Shown: positions 22,885 to 34,985 of the stretch, piece after piece
How positions within the stretch are numbered: the stretch's first letter is position 1
How the letters are laid out: each line of letters starts with the position of its first letter
Source of the DNA: Batkoa obscura
Lineage: Eukaryota > Entomophthoromycota > Entomophthoromycetes > Entomophthorales > Batkoaceae
DNA: 64,000 nucleotides
Assembly (NCBI GenBank): GCA_030770535.1
Contig: JASVEC010000011.1
Coordinates: forward strand, 1,116,001 to 1,180,000
Direction of reading: 5' to 3'
Notes under the pieces: generated by a model
Databases searched by the model: none
What the model was told of the DNA's origin: nothing
Seen by the model: the letters and a program-made list of their open reading frames with translations, nothing else
Position numbers and translations under genes: made by a program

Positions 22885-23791
22885 GTGTTCCTAAAATTGG
22901 CTAAATAAATTAAATTAATTTATAAAGATTGAACTATAAAAGTGGATTAAAGTTACTAATTATCAAGTTATTAAAAAAATCAATTTACACATTAAGAAAT
23001 TCGAAGTTATCTTATAGAGATTATTTTAAATATTACTGTCATAGATCAATTTGTATAGGATTATAGATATTTAGGTTTTTTGAAACTCAGAATTTTTCAT
23101 CACATTTTATGAAGCTAAGATTTACTTATAGCATTAAGAAAATATCATAAAAAGGCAAAAGTGCATTTGTTTAAACTAAAGTAGTTTGATAGTTCAAACT
23201 CGCCCATTAAATAGATTATACATTTATTTCGGTTTTATCTAATAAATTATAACACTTTTTTTAGCCATTTCAACAACTTGATAACATTGCACAGATATGT
23301 GGAGGTCGAAAATCTCAATAGTAATGAATGGTATTGAATATTTATGGTACTTTTAAGTTTAGTTTTGAATTTGCCAATGGAGTCTTATCACTCAAAAGTA
23401 TGAAAAAATTATCCAATAATAGATTCAATTATATTTTAATAAATTCTAGCTATACTTAGCATTAAGATTTTATCTATAAAGTTATAAATATTTCATTTTA
23501 ATAAAAACGTTATATTTTTATCATTTCATCTAAATCTATGTTTTATTTGTTTCTTTATTTTGATAAAAGTAGTTTAGTATTTTAAAATGATTATTTGGGA
23601 TTTCTAGTTTTTAATATATTTTATAGCAAAACTAATATTCTTTGTCTTTATTAACATGTATAAACTGTTGAAATATTAAATTTTTTAATACTATAATTTT
23701 AATATTTTTTTAAAAGATTTATAAATCCATAAAGTTGAATTCAGTTATTCAAATGTTATATTCCAATCAAAAAGAATAAGAACAAGAATAA
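22885..23791. other. Intergenic region RPL38 to RAE1-like
   Basis: About 900 bases, AT-rich; no gene, repeat or clear motif seen. Confidence 0.4.
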
Positions 23792-25140
23792 ATGACTCAA
23801 AACTCACAGATTCAAAGGGAGGATCAATCAACTTTTTTTAAAAAAATGAATAAAGATATAAAAGTAATAATCATATTAAATAAAGTGAAAATAATATTAA
23901 CAAACAAGCAAAGATTCCGGATTTGTATGCACCAAAAGCGATTACGTCATGTATAAAATTCAGTCCAAAAGATAATAGATTAGCCATTGGAGCCTTTGAT
24001 AAATCAGTAATAATAGCTCCATTTTAATCAAAATTCAATTTCTAACTTTTACAAGCTTACACTATTAGAAGTGTCTGAAGATGGTCAAGAGTTTAATAAA
24101 CTTGCTAATTTTTATCATACAAGGTCACCTATGTGTCTCGATTGGAGTCCTGTAATAGTCATATACTGTAGAAAGAATAAATATTTGACTTTTGTTTTAG
24201 GACGGCTCAAAGTTAGCAGTCGGGGATGCTAGTGGAGCACTTAAGATCTATGATATAGGCTCAGGTTCCGTGATAGAAATCCAAGCTCATCAAGATATAA
24301 TCAAAGGCATTGGATGGGTCTCGGAGACGGAGCCTTTGGTTGTTACGGCATCGTTTGATAAAACATTGAAGGTAAAGAGATAAAGTTTATCTTAAATAGT
24401 AATTAATGAGCTGAATTTTAGTATTGGAATATCTTAAGCAAAGAATGTTTAAAAACAATGCAATTAAAAGGAGAGTGCTTTGCATTAAGTATCAAGTTTC
24501 CACTCATGGTTGTTGGTATGTCGGATAGACATATAGCAATCTTTGACTTAAATAAACCGTTTGAAATTTATAGGGTAAGCAAGAGTATTTACATTTATTA
24601 AAAATTAACTTTTTGTCAGGAAACTTATTGTACATTAAAATTTCAAATAAGAGATATAGTATGTTATGATGACCCATATTATGGATTTTACACTAGCACA
24701 TTGGAAGGCAGAGTGGGTTCATCCCCAATCCATCCAAAATTTATGGATAAGAGATCTACATTCAAATGCCATTATAAAGGAAAAAAACCATGTTCGGTAA
24801 ATGCAGTAGCAGTACATAAAGAAGACCAATCTTTGATTGTAACAGCAGGAAATAACAATTCGTTTATTTTTTGGAATATTAAAGAAAGACAGCGAATCAA
24901 TACTTATGACAATTTGCCAAATTCAGTGTTCGCATTAAGTTTTAATCCTAATTGTAAACTGCTTGTTTATGCAGTAGGACCAGATTTTACTGAGGTAAGT
25001 GGTATTAGTTTTAAGCTGGTATAATAAACGAATATATATCTAACCATTATTAGAAAGAAGAAATAAGAAATTTTAGTGAAAAACAAAGATTCGGGATTTA
25101 TATTCATAAGGTTACACAAAAGGACATTAAGATGAGTTGA
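23792..25140 (+). CDS. RAE1/Gle2-like (or BUB3-like) WD40 protein
   Basis: Seven exons, 23792-23863, 23914-24006, 24056-24151, 24201-24371, 24422-24574, 24620-24994 and 25054-25140, all phase 0, encode 348 aa. It is a seven-bladed WD40 propeller of the RAE1/BUB3 family. Landmarks are CIKFSPKDNRLAIGAFDKS, SPMCLDWSPDGSKLAVGD, TASFDKTLKYWN, LEGRVG followed by STFKCHY, the family-defining pair, and then a NAVAVHKED...FWNIKERQR blade. RAE1 binds the nucleoporin Nup98/Nup116 GLEBS motif in mRNA export; BUB3 acts in the spindle checkpoint. The length and STFKCH context favour RAE1, but the blades are divergent and I cannot exclude BUB3. Confidence 0.8.
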
Positions 25141-25602
25141 TGCTAGATACATAATAGGGGGTTTAAGTTAATAGATTGCTTATATCTAGTTTAAAAAATG
25201 AAATGAACAATATAAAATTTGCCCTTTTTGTCTGTTTTGTTAAAGTTTTTTTTCGAGATTATTATATTGTAAAATTAATAAGATTTGTTATTTAGCTTGA
25301 ATTGATTTTTTTTAACTGTCTATAGGAGGTATTCTGATTTCAAATAGATATCTGGAATCTTGCTTTTTTTAGTAGCATATCATTTAGAATTATAAGAAAT
25401 GTATATACGGTTTCATAACGGATAATTTTTTTAATAAGTGGGGTTTATAAAATATTCTTTTCTAAACCTTATTCCAATAACCTCAAAACCAAAAATATAA
25501 ACTAAACCACATTAGACATAACCTTCATTTATTAGTGTTAATAAAATATAATGATAAAAACTCAATTAGATTTAGCAATAAATATCAAAAACAAAAACAA
25601 AC
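25141..25602. other. Convergent intergenic region RAE1-like to BRE4-like
   Basis: Holds the 3' ends of both genes; no other feature seen. Confidence 0.4.
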
Positions 25603-28600
25603 TTAATTATTACCCTCATCCTCATCCTCATCTGGAAAAGTAACTATGTGTTCTTTAATTGGTAAAGCAGTTTCTCCCACTAATCCTGCAATATTATGCC
25701 CCAATAACTCCATATCCTCAAATAATCGTAGTAACCCTGCCACATACGTATAAAAATAGATATGATTAAATTCTTCATGTAGATTCTTCTGATAAAAGCC
25801 GAGAGTGGTATTTGACTCTAAACGAGACCCAGTAATGTCACTCCCAATTTCATTGTCATGCTCTAGCACTGATTGATGTAGCGGCAAACCATCGTGATTT
25901 TTCTTTTTAAACTTCTTCACTAAAGCAGATCTAATTTTCAATGTTAACTGATAATGTATAGCATGAATCGGAGGAGGGTAAGGGGGCAATGGTATTTTAG
26001 AACGTAGGGCTCCAGAGAGCACATAGAAATATAAGATGATTGAAGAGACCATAAATTTACGATAGGAATTGAATGGAAAGATCACCATTTTTTGAACATC
26101 TGGAGTGAGCTGAGATATGGCCCCAGTCATGGCAACAAGCTGGTCTAGAACATCTTGTAAAATATGAATCAGTTCTGAATAGACAGGAGCTTCAAAGGGA
26201 CCTTTAAGCCTAGGCTCATTCAAAGCAAATAAATGTAAATCTTTGGCTAAAAGTATACGTTTTTGTAACTTTCGATTAAACAGACTAATTTGAGATTGTA
26301 ATTTTTTCGATTCAGAAGTAGTATCAGAAGACATACATAATGTTGCTACTTTACCAAAACTCATACCCATATCAGCTAATAAAGAAGCAATTAATTTTCT
26401 CACCTCTCTTCTAGCCACGAATGGCCAAATGGTTGAGCTGACAGCCATGGACACGATTAATCCAGCTACAACGCTTGCCAAACGAAGAGAAGCAGTGATT
26501 AAAATATCGTTGTTTGAATCACGGTGATAGCCCGCAAATAAAATAGCCACATATGCAATCAACCCATTGAATCCAACTTTAGCATAACTTGTAATAACCA
26601 GACAATACCAGTTTGGAGCTAAATAAATCCAAATCATAACAATAAGTAAATAAATATTCTGTGTGTTGTCACTTGCTAAAAAGGTCAAATAACCCCAAAT
26701 TGCACCTATAATCGTACCGATCAAACGAGCTATACCCAGCTTTAAGGTGCCTCCAATGGTTTGATTCATAATTAACATGGCTGAAATAGCACCCCATATG
26801 CCCCGGATTGATATATAATACGGCGAAAACTTTGGTATATAAGCTGGAAACGTAAATAGACCTGTCACTAAAACTAATTTGAATGCAAATTTAACTTCAA
26901 AAGTATTCAGCAATTTCATTGTCTTCCACAGGTTAGATTGAATACTGGTAATTAATTTTTGAAATTTACTGGGCTCAGAATCACTTTTGAAACTATTTCC
27001 TGTATGATATTCTGGTTTAGACCAACATTGAGCTGGTAATGCTATAGGGTCATTTTTATTCTCTTGAACTTCGGTTTCTATTTTTTAATTAGTTAATTTT
27101 AGAGCAATAAAAATAACTGATTACCTCTCATGTTTTTTTCATATTTAGAATTAGCATCTTTAATGATATCATCGGTACTAGTTTCATTAGACTCATATTG
27201 TCTAGGATCTTCTGATGACCTATATCCCTTTAACCATTTTACCCACGTAATATTTGGTCTCCACAATCTTTTTTGTTTCGATAAAGTGGGGGGGCCAGAG
27301 TTTAAAAATCCAGATCGTTTACTTATATATGGTCTTAACGATAAAAAGATTTCTTCTTCTTTCAAAAAGTCGATAATGCATTTGGAAAACTCTCGAATAG
27401 AAAAGACGCCTGAAAACACAACAAGCATAGGTTCTGGAAAAGGGGAATGTAAATGAGGCGCAACCAACAATTCCTTATGAATTAGTTTAAGACACCTTCC
27501 TTCTGCAAGTTCAAATTCCAAAATTGCCTCCTTTAATTTTACAATCATATCTTTTAAATATTCCGGTCTACTATTCTTTTCGCCATGGACATTATGTGGA
27601 CATTCTTCTTCCGAAAACTCATTTAGAGCTTCACAATCACAATAATGCCTTGGTTTCTCTTCCTTTTCTGATTTTACTTCATTTTCATTAACCAATAGTT
27701 CTTTTGCTAATTCAATGGCTTCAGAGCACGCCTCACTCATTTTAACTAAAGGTGCACTTACGATATGTAGTATATCATGGATCAAATCCCTTGTCAATAC
27801 TGGATCAACCTCGGGTGGCATAGACATAATATCACCATCTAAATTACTCAAACTAAGAACAGATGGGGATGGCGATAATGAAAATGCTTTTAGCTCCGTG
27901 GTTGAGTTATCCCTTGTGGTTGCCGGGCTAATGTCCTCATTGTCTGTTTTCCTTAAGCTAAGTAGCTGTCTTTGCCTTTTAACAGCTAAATTAAGACCAC
28001 CCAAATGCTGCTGTAATAAAAGAGAAAGATTGATTAAAGCTTTATAATCCTCTGGAGGATGAATGGAGTAGGTGCACTCATATCTTGCTTCCCTACCAGC
28101 TTTAACTAGAGCAGAAACAGTAGTAATTAATCGTGAGTGAAGTTCTTCCAAATCATGAGGCATTATACTTAAAGTATCAGGCTTTAAAAGAAAACAGCTT
28201 GAAAGTAAGTTTAGATTTGAATGAAGCGACTCTAAAGTAAGATCAAGTGAATCCTTAAGATTACGAGAGGCTGATTCAGGCCATAAAACACCATTAACGA
28301 GGGTACTGACACCTGTACCCACAATCGATGGTAGTATAGCCAAACCAAAGGCGCCAAGCGTAAAAGCATCTACTCCAAATGGTACTTCAGTAAGACTAAT
28401 TAACATAACAATATTGTTTAAAGTGAGAGGTATGCTTAATTTTGGAAATTTAGTTTTAATATAACCAGATACAAACAAATAAGCATAAAGAAATAAGGCT
28501 AATATAAAGGACCCATCAAGTACCACATTACCTTCATTATCGCTAACTACGTAGCTCTTGTTGAATAAAACATAAAAACCAAATGCTATCATATAAACTA

Positions 28601-29485
28601 GGGCCCCTACTAAATAGCATACACATGTCAATAGTGCAGTTTCTAACTGTCCGCCTACAGTCCTACACGAGTCAAAAATAATGGTAGAAATAGTTGATAT
28701 ATAGACAACAGGACCTAAAGCTTCTCGAGCTGGAGTGATAATAACTAATAGATTAGTCAAAAAGAAAGCAATCGACGACTTTACAATTCTTTTAAATAGT
28801 ACTGAGTTTACTGAACGTCTTCCCTTTTTTAAAAATTGTAATATCCTTCTTATACACGTGTTTTCTGAGTCTAGTAATGGTGGAGGGTTGTCTTTATTTA
28901 ATAAATTTGCTATAGCTGGTAATGGCATTTCAAAATTTGTTGTTGCAGTTTGAGTGGTCATTTGGTTCATTTCTTTGTTATGTTGACCCATTTGTTGATT
29001 ACTAAGATTCTGCTCACTTGCTGTCGAAATTATTGTCATGGGCGTGCTATCAATAATACTACTAGGTGTTTTTGTAGGATAACTCTTTTCATTTTCTAAG
29101 GCAAATAAGTTTTGAGGTAAGGTTGTGCTAGGTTCAAGGTCCTTTTCTATATTTTTTAACTTTAATCCATAAGTATTATTAGTAGAAGCTTTTGGAAGCG
29201 CTTTTGAAGTTTCTCTAAAAATGAACAACTATAAGTCAAAGATCTTTAAAATCTTATATGATTCATTGAACACATGAATTGCTATTCTATCCATTTATCT
29301 TAGATTTGTTACCTTTCACTTTCTTTATCTGGAATACTACTATTTAAGATAGAATCTAAAGAAGTTTTTCGCGACCTAGAATTGTATGGTGAACCTGGTG
29401 ACGAATGGGGTATTGAATCAGCGCCAACTTTACTGGGTTTTAATCTTGAAAATGGCGAACTTGATATCGGGGATTCCTTACTCAT
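25603..29485 (-). CDS. BRE4: BRE4-like multipass membrane protein (ArAE/fusaric acid resistance superfamily)
   Basis: Three exons, 29485-29313, 29214-27125 and 27077-25603, give 1245 aa in frame. A Ser/Thr-rich cytosolic N-terminus is followed by a cluster of about six membrane helices (from AFFLTNLLVIITPAREALGP), a long soluble middle part with Cys/His residues (HYCDCEALNEFSEEECPH), and a second helix cluster (KLVLVTGLFTFPAYIP, IRGIWGAISAMLIM, and GTIIGAIWGYLTFLA). Two helix bundles around a soluble domain are the layout of Saccharomyces Bre4 and of fungal DUF2421/DUF2422 proteins related to aromatic-acid exporters. Bre4 loss affects brefeldin A sensitivity; the transported substrate is unknown. 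The ATG chosen is MSKESPISSS; a longer start 21 bases upstream is possible. Confidence 0.85.
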
Positions 29486-29784
29486 CAAAACAAATATAAA
29501 AATCAAAAAAGATCATTTTTGACTATTGCTTATAATTTATTATCAATTCTTCTTAAGTTTAAGCCGTTCTATAAAGGGAAATAAAATAATTAAATGATAC
29601 TTTTAATTTTTAGGTTAAGTGATAACAGAGATAAATGAGTAAACATTTGAAGGAGAAAGAAGAATTTTGACTTCAAATTCATTTTGTATTTGTTATTTTA
29701 AGGTTTTTGTGTTTATAGAAGACACATTGTTAAAAACAAGATTTTTAATTTAATGAACAATTTAATTTAGTTTGAAAAAGGTAT

Positions 29785-29884
29785 GGGGATGTGTTTTTTT
29801 TGTTTAATAAATTTACTAATAATTTTTCCTCTCAAATTGCACTTAAAAAACGGAAAAAGTGATAAAACCAAAAAAAACATTCTT
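29785..29884 (+). mobile_element. Miniature element, copy 6 (aged)
   Basis: About 100 bp with a degraded right end; first member of the 24-kb island, about 300 bases upstream of the BRE4-like gene. Confidence 0.75.
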
Positions 29885-29964
29885 ATATATAAAACAGTTT
29901 ATAAAAAAAGCAACTATTAAAATATTAAGCTTAATAATATATTGATTTTTATTAAACATTATAT

Positions 29965-30060
29965 AAGGGTGTTTTTTTAGCTTTATCACCTTTTCCATCT
30001 TTTAACTAATATTTAAGCAGAAAAATTGTTAGTAAAATTCTTAAACAAAAATACATCCTT
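29965..30060 (-). mobile_element. Miniature element, copy 7 (aged)
   Basis: Recognisable over its whole length but with a diverged core; flanks ATAT/ATAC suggest a mutated 4-bp duplication. Confidence 0.7.
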
Positions 30061-30124
30061 ATACTATAAAAAAGATTAAAAAGTTTGCAAAATTAAGTAA
30101 TTTTTTTATATGAATTAAATATAT

Positions 30125-30223
30125 GAGGATTTTTTTTTTGGTTTCATCGCTTTTTCCATTTTTTAAGCGCTATTTGAGCGGAAAGATAGTTAGTAAAATT
30201 CTTAAATACAAAAATACATCCCC
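30125..30223 (-). mobile_element. Miniature element, copy 8
   Basis: 99 bp, intact AGCGCT core, perfect ATAT duplication on both sides. Confidence 0.88.
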
Positions 30224-30598
30224 ATATATAAAAATGCTTTTAAAGTTTTAATTTAATTTAATCAGCTGTTTTTAAATAATAAATATAATTATATAAAGTT
30301 TTTTTGAAAATACTGATAATTTTAAAACTAGATTTAAATAAAATATTATTAATTAACTAAGTTTCCAGCTTCCAGATTATTTAAATGAAATTTTATATCA
30401 TAAATGCGATAAAAATTAGTTAATAATATTTTTAAAATACTTTTTGTGCATTTTAACTTTTTAAAATTAATTATAAGCAAATGTTAAAGTTTTTTGAAAA
30501 TAATAACAAAATATTTTATGCTTGAATTCTATTAATAGTAAAAAACATATTTAACTATATATTTATAAATTATAAAAATAATTTTAAATCACTTAACA

Positions 30599-30747
30599 TA
30601 TGGTGGTGTCCGAGTTGGTTTTAGAATTTAATTAAGCATTAATCCAAATTTTGTTTTTAAATTTGTAAGTCCTTAATATATGATTAGTTAACTTCAAAAA
30701 ACTTATTTTAATTGTTTTATTTTTTTTAAATAATTAAAAAATTAATC
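30599..30747 (+). mobile_element. Relic T2: 5' end fragment of the DNA transposon
   Basis: Resembles the first about 180 bases of the transposon at 44220, including a decayed GTGTCCGAGTTGG terminus. A miniature element follows immediately. Confidence 0.65.
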
Positions 30748-30751
30748 ATAT

Positions 30752-30849
30752 GGGGATGTTTTTTTTGACTTCATCACTTTTTCCATCTTTTAAGCGCTAT
30801 TTGAGCGGAAAGATTGCTAGTAGAATTCTTAAGTATAAAAAAACATCCC
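30752..30849 (-). mobile_element. Miniature element, copy 9
   Basis: 98 bp, intact ends and core, flanked ATAT/ATAC. Confidence 0.88.
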
Positions 30850-30925
30850 CATACTAATTAACCAATTAATCAATTAATTTCAAAATTTGAGATTTTTATT
30901 TATAAAAATTAAAAAAGCTTTATGT

Positions 30926-31024
30926 GGGGATGTATTTTTGTGTTTAAGAATTCTACTAGCAATCTTTCCGCTCAAATAGCGCTTAAAAGATGGAAAAAGT
31001 GATGAAGCCAAAAAAAACACCCCC
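30926..31024 (+). mobile_element. Miniature element, copy 10
   Basis: 99 bp with a perfect ATGT duplication (30922-30925 and 31025-31028). Because ATGT is not self-complementary, this copy shows that the four bases are a true direct duplication. Confidence 0.92.
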
Positions 31025-31040
31025 ATGTATAAGATCTTTT

Positions 31041-31502
31041 TGTGAAATATTGCTTTATTTAGCTCTCGGATTGATTATAACGCAACAATCACTTAAGTTG
31101 CTGTGTTCTCAAGTTCAAATACAATCAAATCAGAGTCCCTTATTTTGATTTGCTGCGAGAATTTATAACTTCATATTGTAAAGAATATTATCTTCTTTTA
31201 ATATCCATACTTATTAGAGTATAAAAGAGATTCCTCAATATGATAACTCGAGGCTTTTTAATTGGATTACTCCCTGATAACGTATTATTAATAAAGCCAC
31301 TAAGTCTTTCTGACAACATCTTACATAGATTTTACAGTAGTATCTTCTATTCTATTTGTTTTACATAGTTCGTAACTTATTACGTATTATTCCTATTCAT
31401 TTAAGTCTATCTTAGTTACATAAACTAAGACCGTTCGACTCAAGGCAAGTTAATCAAGCAAGAACTGTTTTTAACTCCTACCACTGAGTACCAACTTTCA
31501 CA
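31041..31502 (+). mobile_element. Solo LTR-like repeat, copy B (fossil)
   Basis: 462 bp from TGTGAAATATTGC to AACTTTCACA, flanked by TTTT on both sides. It has a TATA-type GAGTATAAAAGAG and no internal region, and lies 16 bases from a miniature element. Confidence 0.68.
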
Positions 31503-32391
31503 TTTTTAATAACTTTATTTAAATTTTAATACATAATTTTATTTATAATATTAATATTTGTATTAATGAATTTAGTCATAACTTGCTAGCTTCTAAGTTT
31601 TTTTGAATTTACTAGTATTTTTAATATTAATTTTTAAAAAAAATATATCCCCATATATTATATATTAAATAAAAAATTAAATTAAATTAAATCATTGCAA
31701 TTATTATTTTATAAATAATACTTTAAATATTAATAAAATATAACATGCTTTTTATTTAAAAAAATTTTAAAAGAAAAAGCATTATTTGCATAATTTTTAA
31801 TAAGTTATTATAAACCTATATAATAAAGTATAATTTTAAAATTAATAAAAATATTTTAATATTAAAGTTTTGTAAAAAACAATTATTAATAAAAAAACTT
31901 AATAATCAGTATTTAAAATCAAATTTTATTATACTTTATATATATATTATATATATATATTATATTGCTTATTTTTTTGCACTATTATAAATACTGAGCT
32001 GGATCATATATATACAAAATCTAAAAAAATTGCTTATTTTTTATATAAATTTTATATATGAAGATCCAAAAAATTGTTTATTAAAGTTTTAACTTAATTA
32101 AATCAGTTCTTTTTTATACATAAAAGCAGTTATACAGAGGGGTTCTATAAAAATGCTAACAAAAATATAAACTAAATTTATAAAAGTTTTATTATATAAA
32201 AAAAATACTAAAAATATTAAAATTAAAAATAAAAAGAGTGTAGAGATTAAAGCTATAAAAAATTAATTAAAGATAGCTTTTTAAAAATAAAATAAAAATA
32301 AAAATATTTACTTTATATTATAAAAATTATAAAAATTATAAAAATTAAAGCTATCATAAATTAATCGAGATATAGCACATGGTAAAAAACT
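31503..32391. other. AT-rich filler in the mobile-element island
   Basis: No ORF. A short ATCCCCATAT remnant near 31645 may be the stump of another miniature element. Confidence 0.35.
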
Positions 32392-32611
32392 ACATGGGGA
32401 TGTCTGAATTGGTTTTATTTTTTTATCCAATTTTCGAATATTTTATATTTTAAAAACTTTGCTTAAAACTCTATAAAAATAAATTCTTTATTAAAAACCA
32501 AAAGTACCTAACACAATTTTAAATTATTTTGTTATAATTTATATTGTAAATTAGCAGAATTTCTACTAAATTTAATAAAAGTTCCCGAATTAGCAAGACT
32601 TTTATTAATAT

Positions 32612-32710
32612 GAGGATGTTTTTTTTGGTTTCATTATTTTTTCCATTTTTTAGGCGCTATTTGAGCGGAAAAATTGTTAGTGAAATTCTTAAATAGAAAA
32701 ATACACCCTC
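32612..32710 (-). mobile_element. Miniature element, copy 11
   Basis: 99 bp, perfect ATAT duplication, inserted in relic T3. Confidence 0.88.
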
Positions 32711-33127
32711 ATATAACCTATATATTAACATTAATCAAAGTTGTATTGTGTAAATAAATACATATTCCTATAAAACTTCATTGAGAAATATTTATTATTG
32801 ACTACTTTATAGCCAATATTACAGATTGATTTCCTATCAAACGAATAAATAATCTTAATACTATAATTATACTATTAATATATTACTAAGTCAATAAATA
32901 GCTGCATGGGATGGAGTGGTTAGCCCTAAAACTATAATTAACCATCTCTATGTAATACAAATAGTATAATAATAGTTTTTATTTATTATTACAACTACTT
33001 GCTCTTTGGCTATTTATTAACTTAGCTATTAATAATTTAAATAACATCAACATTTAATAATTGATTTCTATCATCTAATAAGCTACTTTGCTTGCTTAAT
33101 AAATATTGAAGCTTTTAAACTTCCTGC

Positions 33128-33194
33128 TATTTTCCCGCTTAAACAGCGCTTAAAAGATAGAAAAGAATAATGAAACCAAAAAAACATCCTCATA
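33128..33194 (+). mobile_element. Miniature element, copy 12 (right-hand fragment)
   Basis: Only the core and right end remain, joined to relic T3 sequence by a deletion. Confidence 0.7.
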
Positions 33195-33318
33195 CTTATT
33201 TTGCTATTGTCAACAGTTGTTATTGATTTCATTATGTTTATAAATAAAAATCTCAAATTTTGAAATTAATTAATTAATTGATTAATCAATATTTTCTATT
33301 TTACCTAATACTTCAAAA

Positions 33319-33386
33319 CTATTTTTTAAGCGCTATTTGAGTGGAAAAATTGTTAGCAAAATCCTTAAACAAAAAAGTGCATCCCT
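33319..33386 (-). mobile_element. Miniature element, copy 13 (fragment)
   Basis: The core and the GGGGATGT-type arm remain; the other arm is lost at a deletion junction in relic T3. Confidence 0.7.
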
Positions 33387-34415
33387 ATTATAACCCTTTT
33401 TCTTTATTAAAAGATTCTTGTATCTCTGTTTTTATTTTTTATTGCTGTATTTTTAAAATTACCTGTGATATATATTTAAAAATGTTGAGCTTAGCTACTA
33501 TTTTATTTTTTGAATTATTAAATATTGTATAATAATTTAATTTGCTCATCTTTAATTTTTTTTGTACTTTTAATAGTAGGTTGTAATATTGGTGTTTTAT
33601 TATCATTACTTATTTTGAATAATCATATTGATTTCTACTCCATATTAAATCCAAAACTTTTACATGCATCAAAAAAATATACTAAAGCTATAATTGATAA
33701 TAATACTTATTGATTTTTGTTTCCTGTTTCCTGTTTCGTTTAAAGCATTGATTTTATACATTGCTTGATTAAGTTTATTGTCATCAATAGTAAACTTTAA
33801 TAACTTTTCTTTTTTTTTGTTTATTATAAAATTTCATAAACCCTAGGTTATTATAAATAATTGTTAAAATTGATGTAAATGAATTACAATATTTATATAA
33901 TGTGCTTCTCCCTATTGTATTAAAATTTTCAAAAATTCCATTTCAAAGTCTAATTATAAAAACTTGCATTTTATCTTTATTTTAAAATTAATAACAGATT
34001 ATATAACAATAATAATAAAAAATAATATAAATATAATATTTTTCATAAATGTTAATAAAATTAGCTAATACTGTTTTCCTAAGTTTTTGCATTTAGCTAT
34101 TTAAAGTTATTAAAAAGTTATAATTAAAAAAGGCCTAAAAGCTGCAAAAAAAGAATAAAAGCTAATTGTTTTAAAAACAACTGAAAAAGTATTTAAAAAT
34201 TTCAAAAAATATATAACTGTTTAGGAAACTAAAAATATTATATAAAAAACTGACTATTATAAAAAAACATATGGGGGTGTCCGAATTGGGTTCATTTTTT
34301 TATCCAATTTTTAAATTATTTTATTATAATTTATATTGTAAGTTAGCGGAATTTCTATCAAATTTAATATAAATTCCTGAATTAGCAAGGCTTTTACCAA
34401 TATAGCCTATATGAT

Positions 34416-34880
34416 TGTGAAATATTGCTTTATTTAGCTCTCGGATTGATTATAACACAACAATCACTTAAGTTGCTGCGTTCTCAAGTTCAAACACAAT
34501 CAAATCAGAGTCTCTTATTTTGATTTGCTACGAGAATTTCTAACTTCACATTGCAAAGAATATTATCTTCTCGTTTTGATATCCATACTTATTAGAGTAT
34601 AAAAGAGATTCCTCAATATGATAACTCGAGGCTTTTTAATTGGATTACTCCCTGATAACGTATTATTAATAAAGTCACTAAGTCTTTCTGACAACTTCTT
34701 ACGTAGATTTTATAGTAGTATTGTCTATTCTATTTATTTTACATAATTCGTAGCCTATTGCATACTATTCTTATTAAGTTAAGTCTATCTTAGTTACATA
34801 AACTAAGACCGTTCGACTCAAGGCAAGTTAATTAAGCAAGAGTAGCTTTTAACTTCGACCACTAAGTATCAACTTTCACA
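34416..34880 (+). mobile_element. Solo LTR-like repeat, copy C (fossil, inside T4)
   Basis: 465 bp, TGTGAAAT to TTTCACA, inserted in transposon T4 and absent at the same place in T5, so younger than the split of those copies. Confidence 0.68.
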
Positions 34881-34890
34881 ATGAAGGTAA

Positions 34891-34985
34891 GGTACTTTTT
34901 GGTTTCATTATTTTTTCCATTTTTTTAAGCGCTATTTGAGTGGAAAGGTTGTTAGTAAAATTCTTAAACAAAAAAATACATCCCC
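34891..34985 (-). mobile_element. Miniature element, copy 14
   Basis: One end is degraded; the other ends CCCC followed by ATAT. It sits about 10 bases from LTR-like copy C inside T4. Confidence 0.8.

Larger units (their letters stand above)
32396..34000 (-). mobile_element. Relic T3 of the DNA transposon
   Basis: Minus-orientation copy starting with a diverged GGGGATGTCTGAATTGG terminus. Internal stretches match the best copy but with large deletions, and parts of three miniature elements are embedded (32612, about 33128 and about 33319). Short open frames near 33341-33713 are fragments of this relic, not genes. Confidence 0.75.

Noticed and set aside
29785-31024. Closely spaced short repeats that could look like a CRISPR array
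   Set aside because: Repeats are inverted as well as direct, about 98 bp, irregularly spaced, bounded by target duplications, and the genome is eukaryotic.
33341-33713. Two short plus-strand frames
   Set aside because: Made of miniature-element and transposon-relic sequence in T3.
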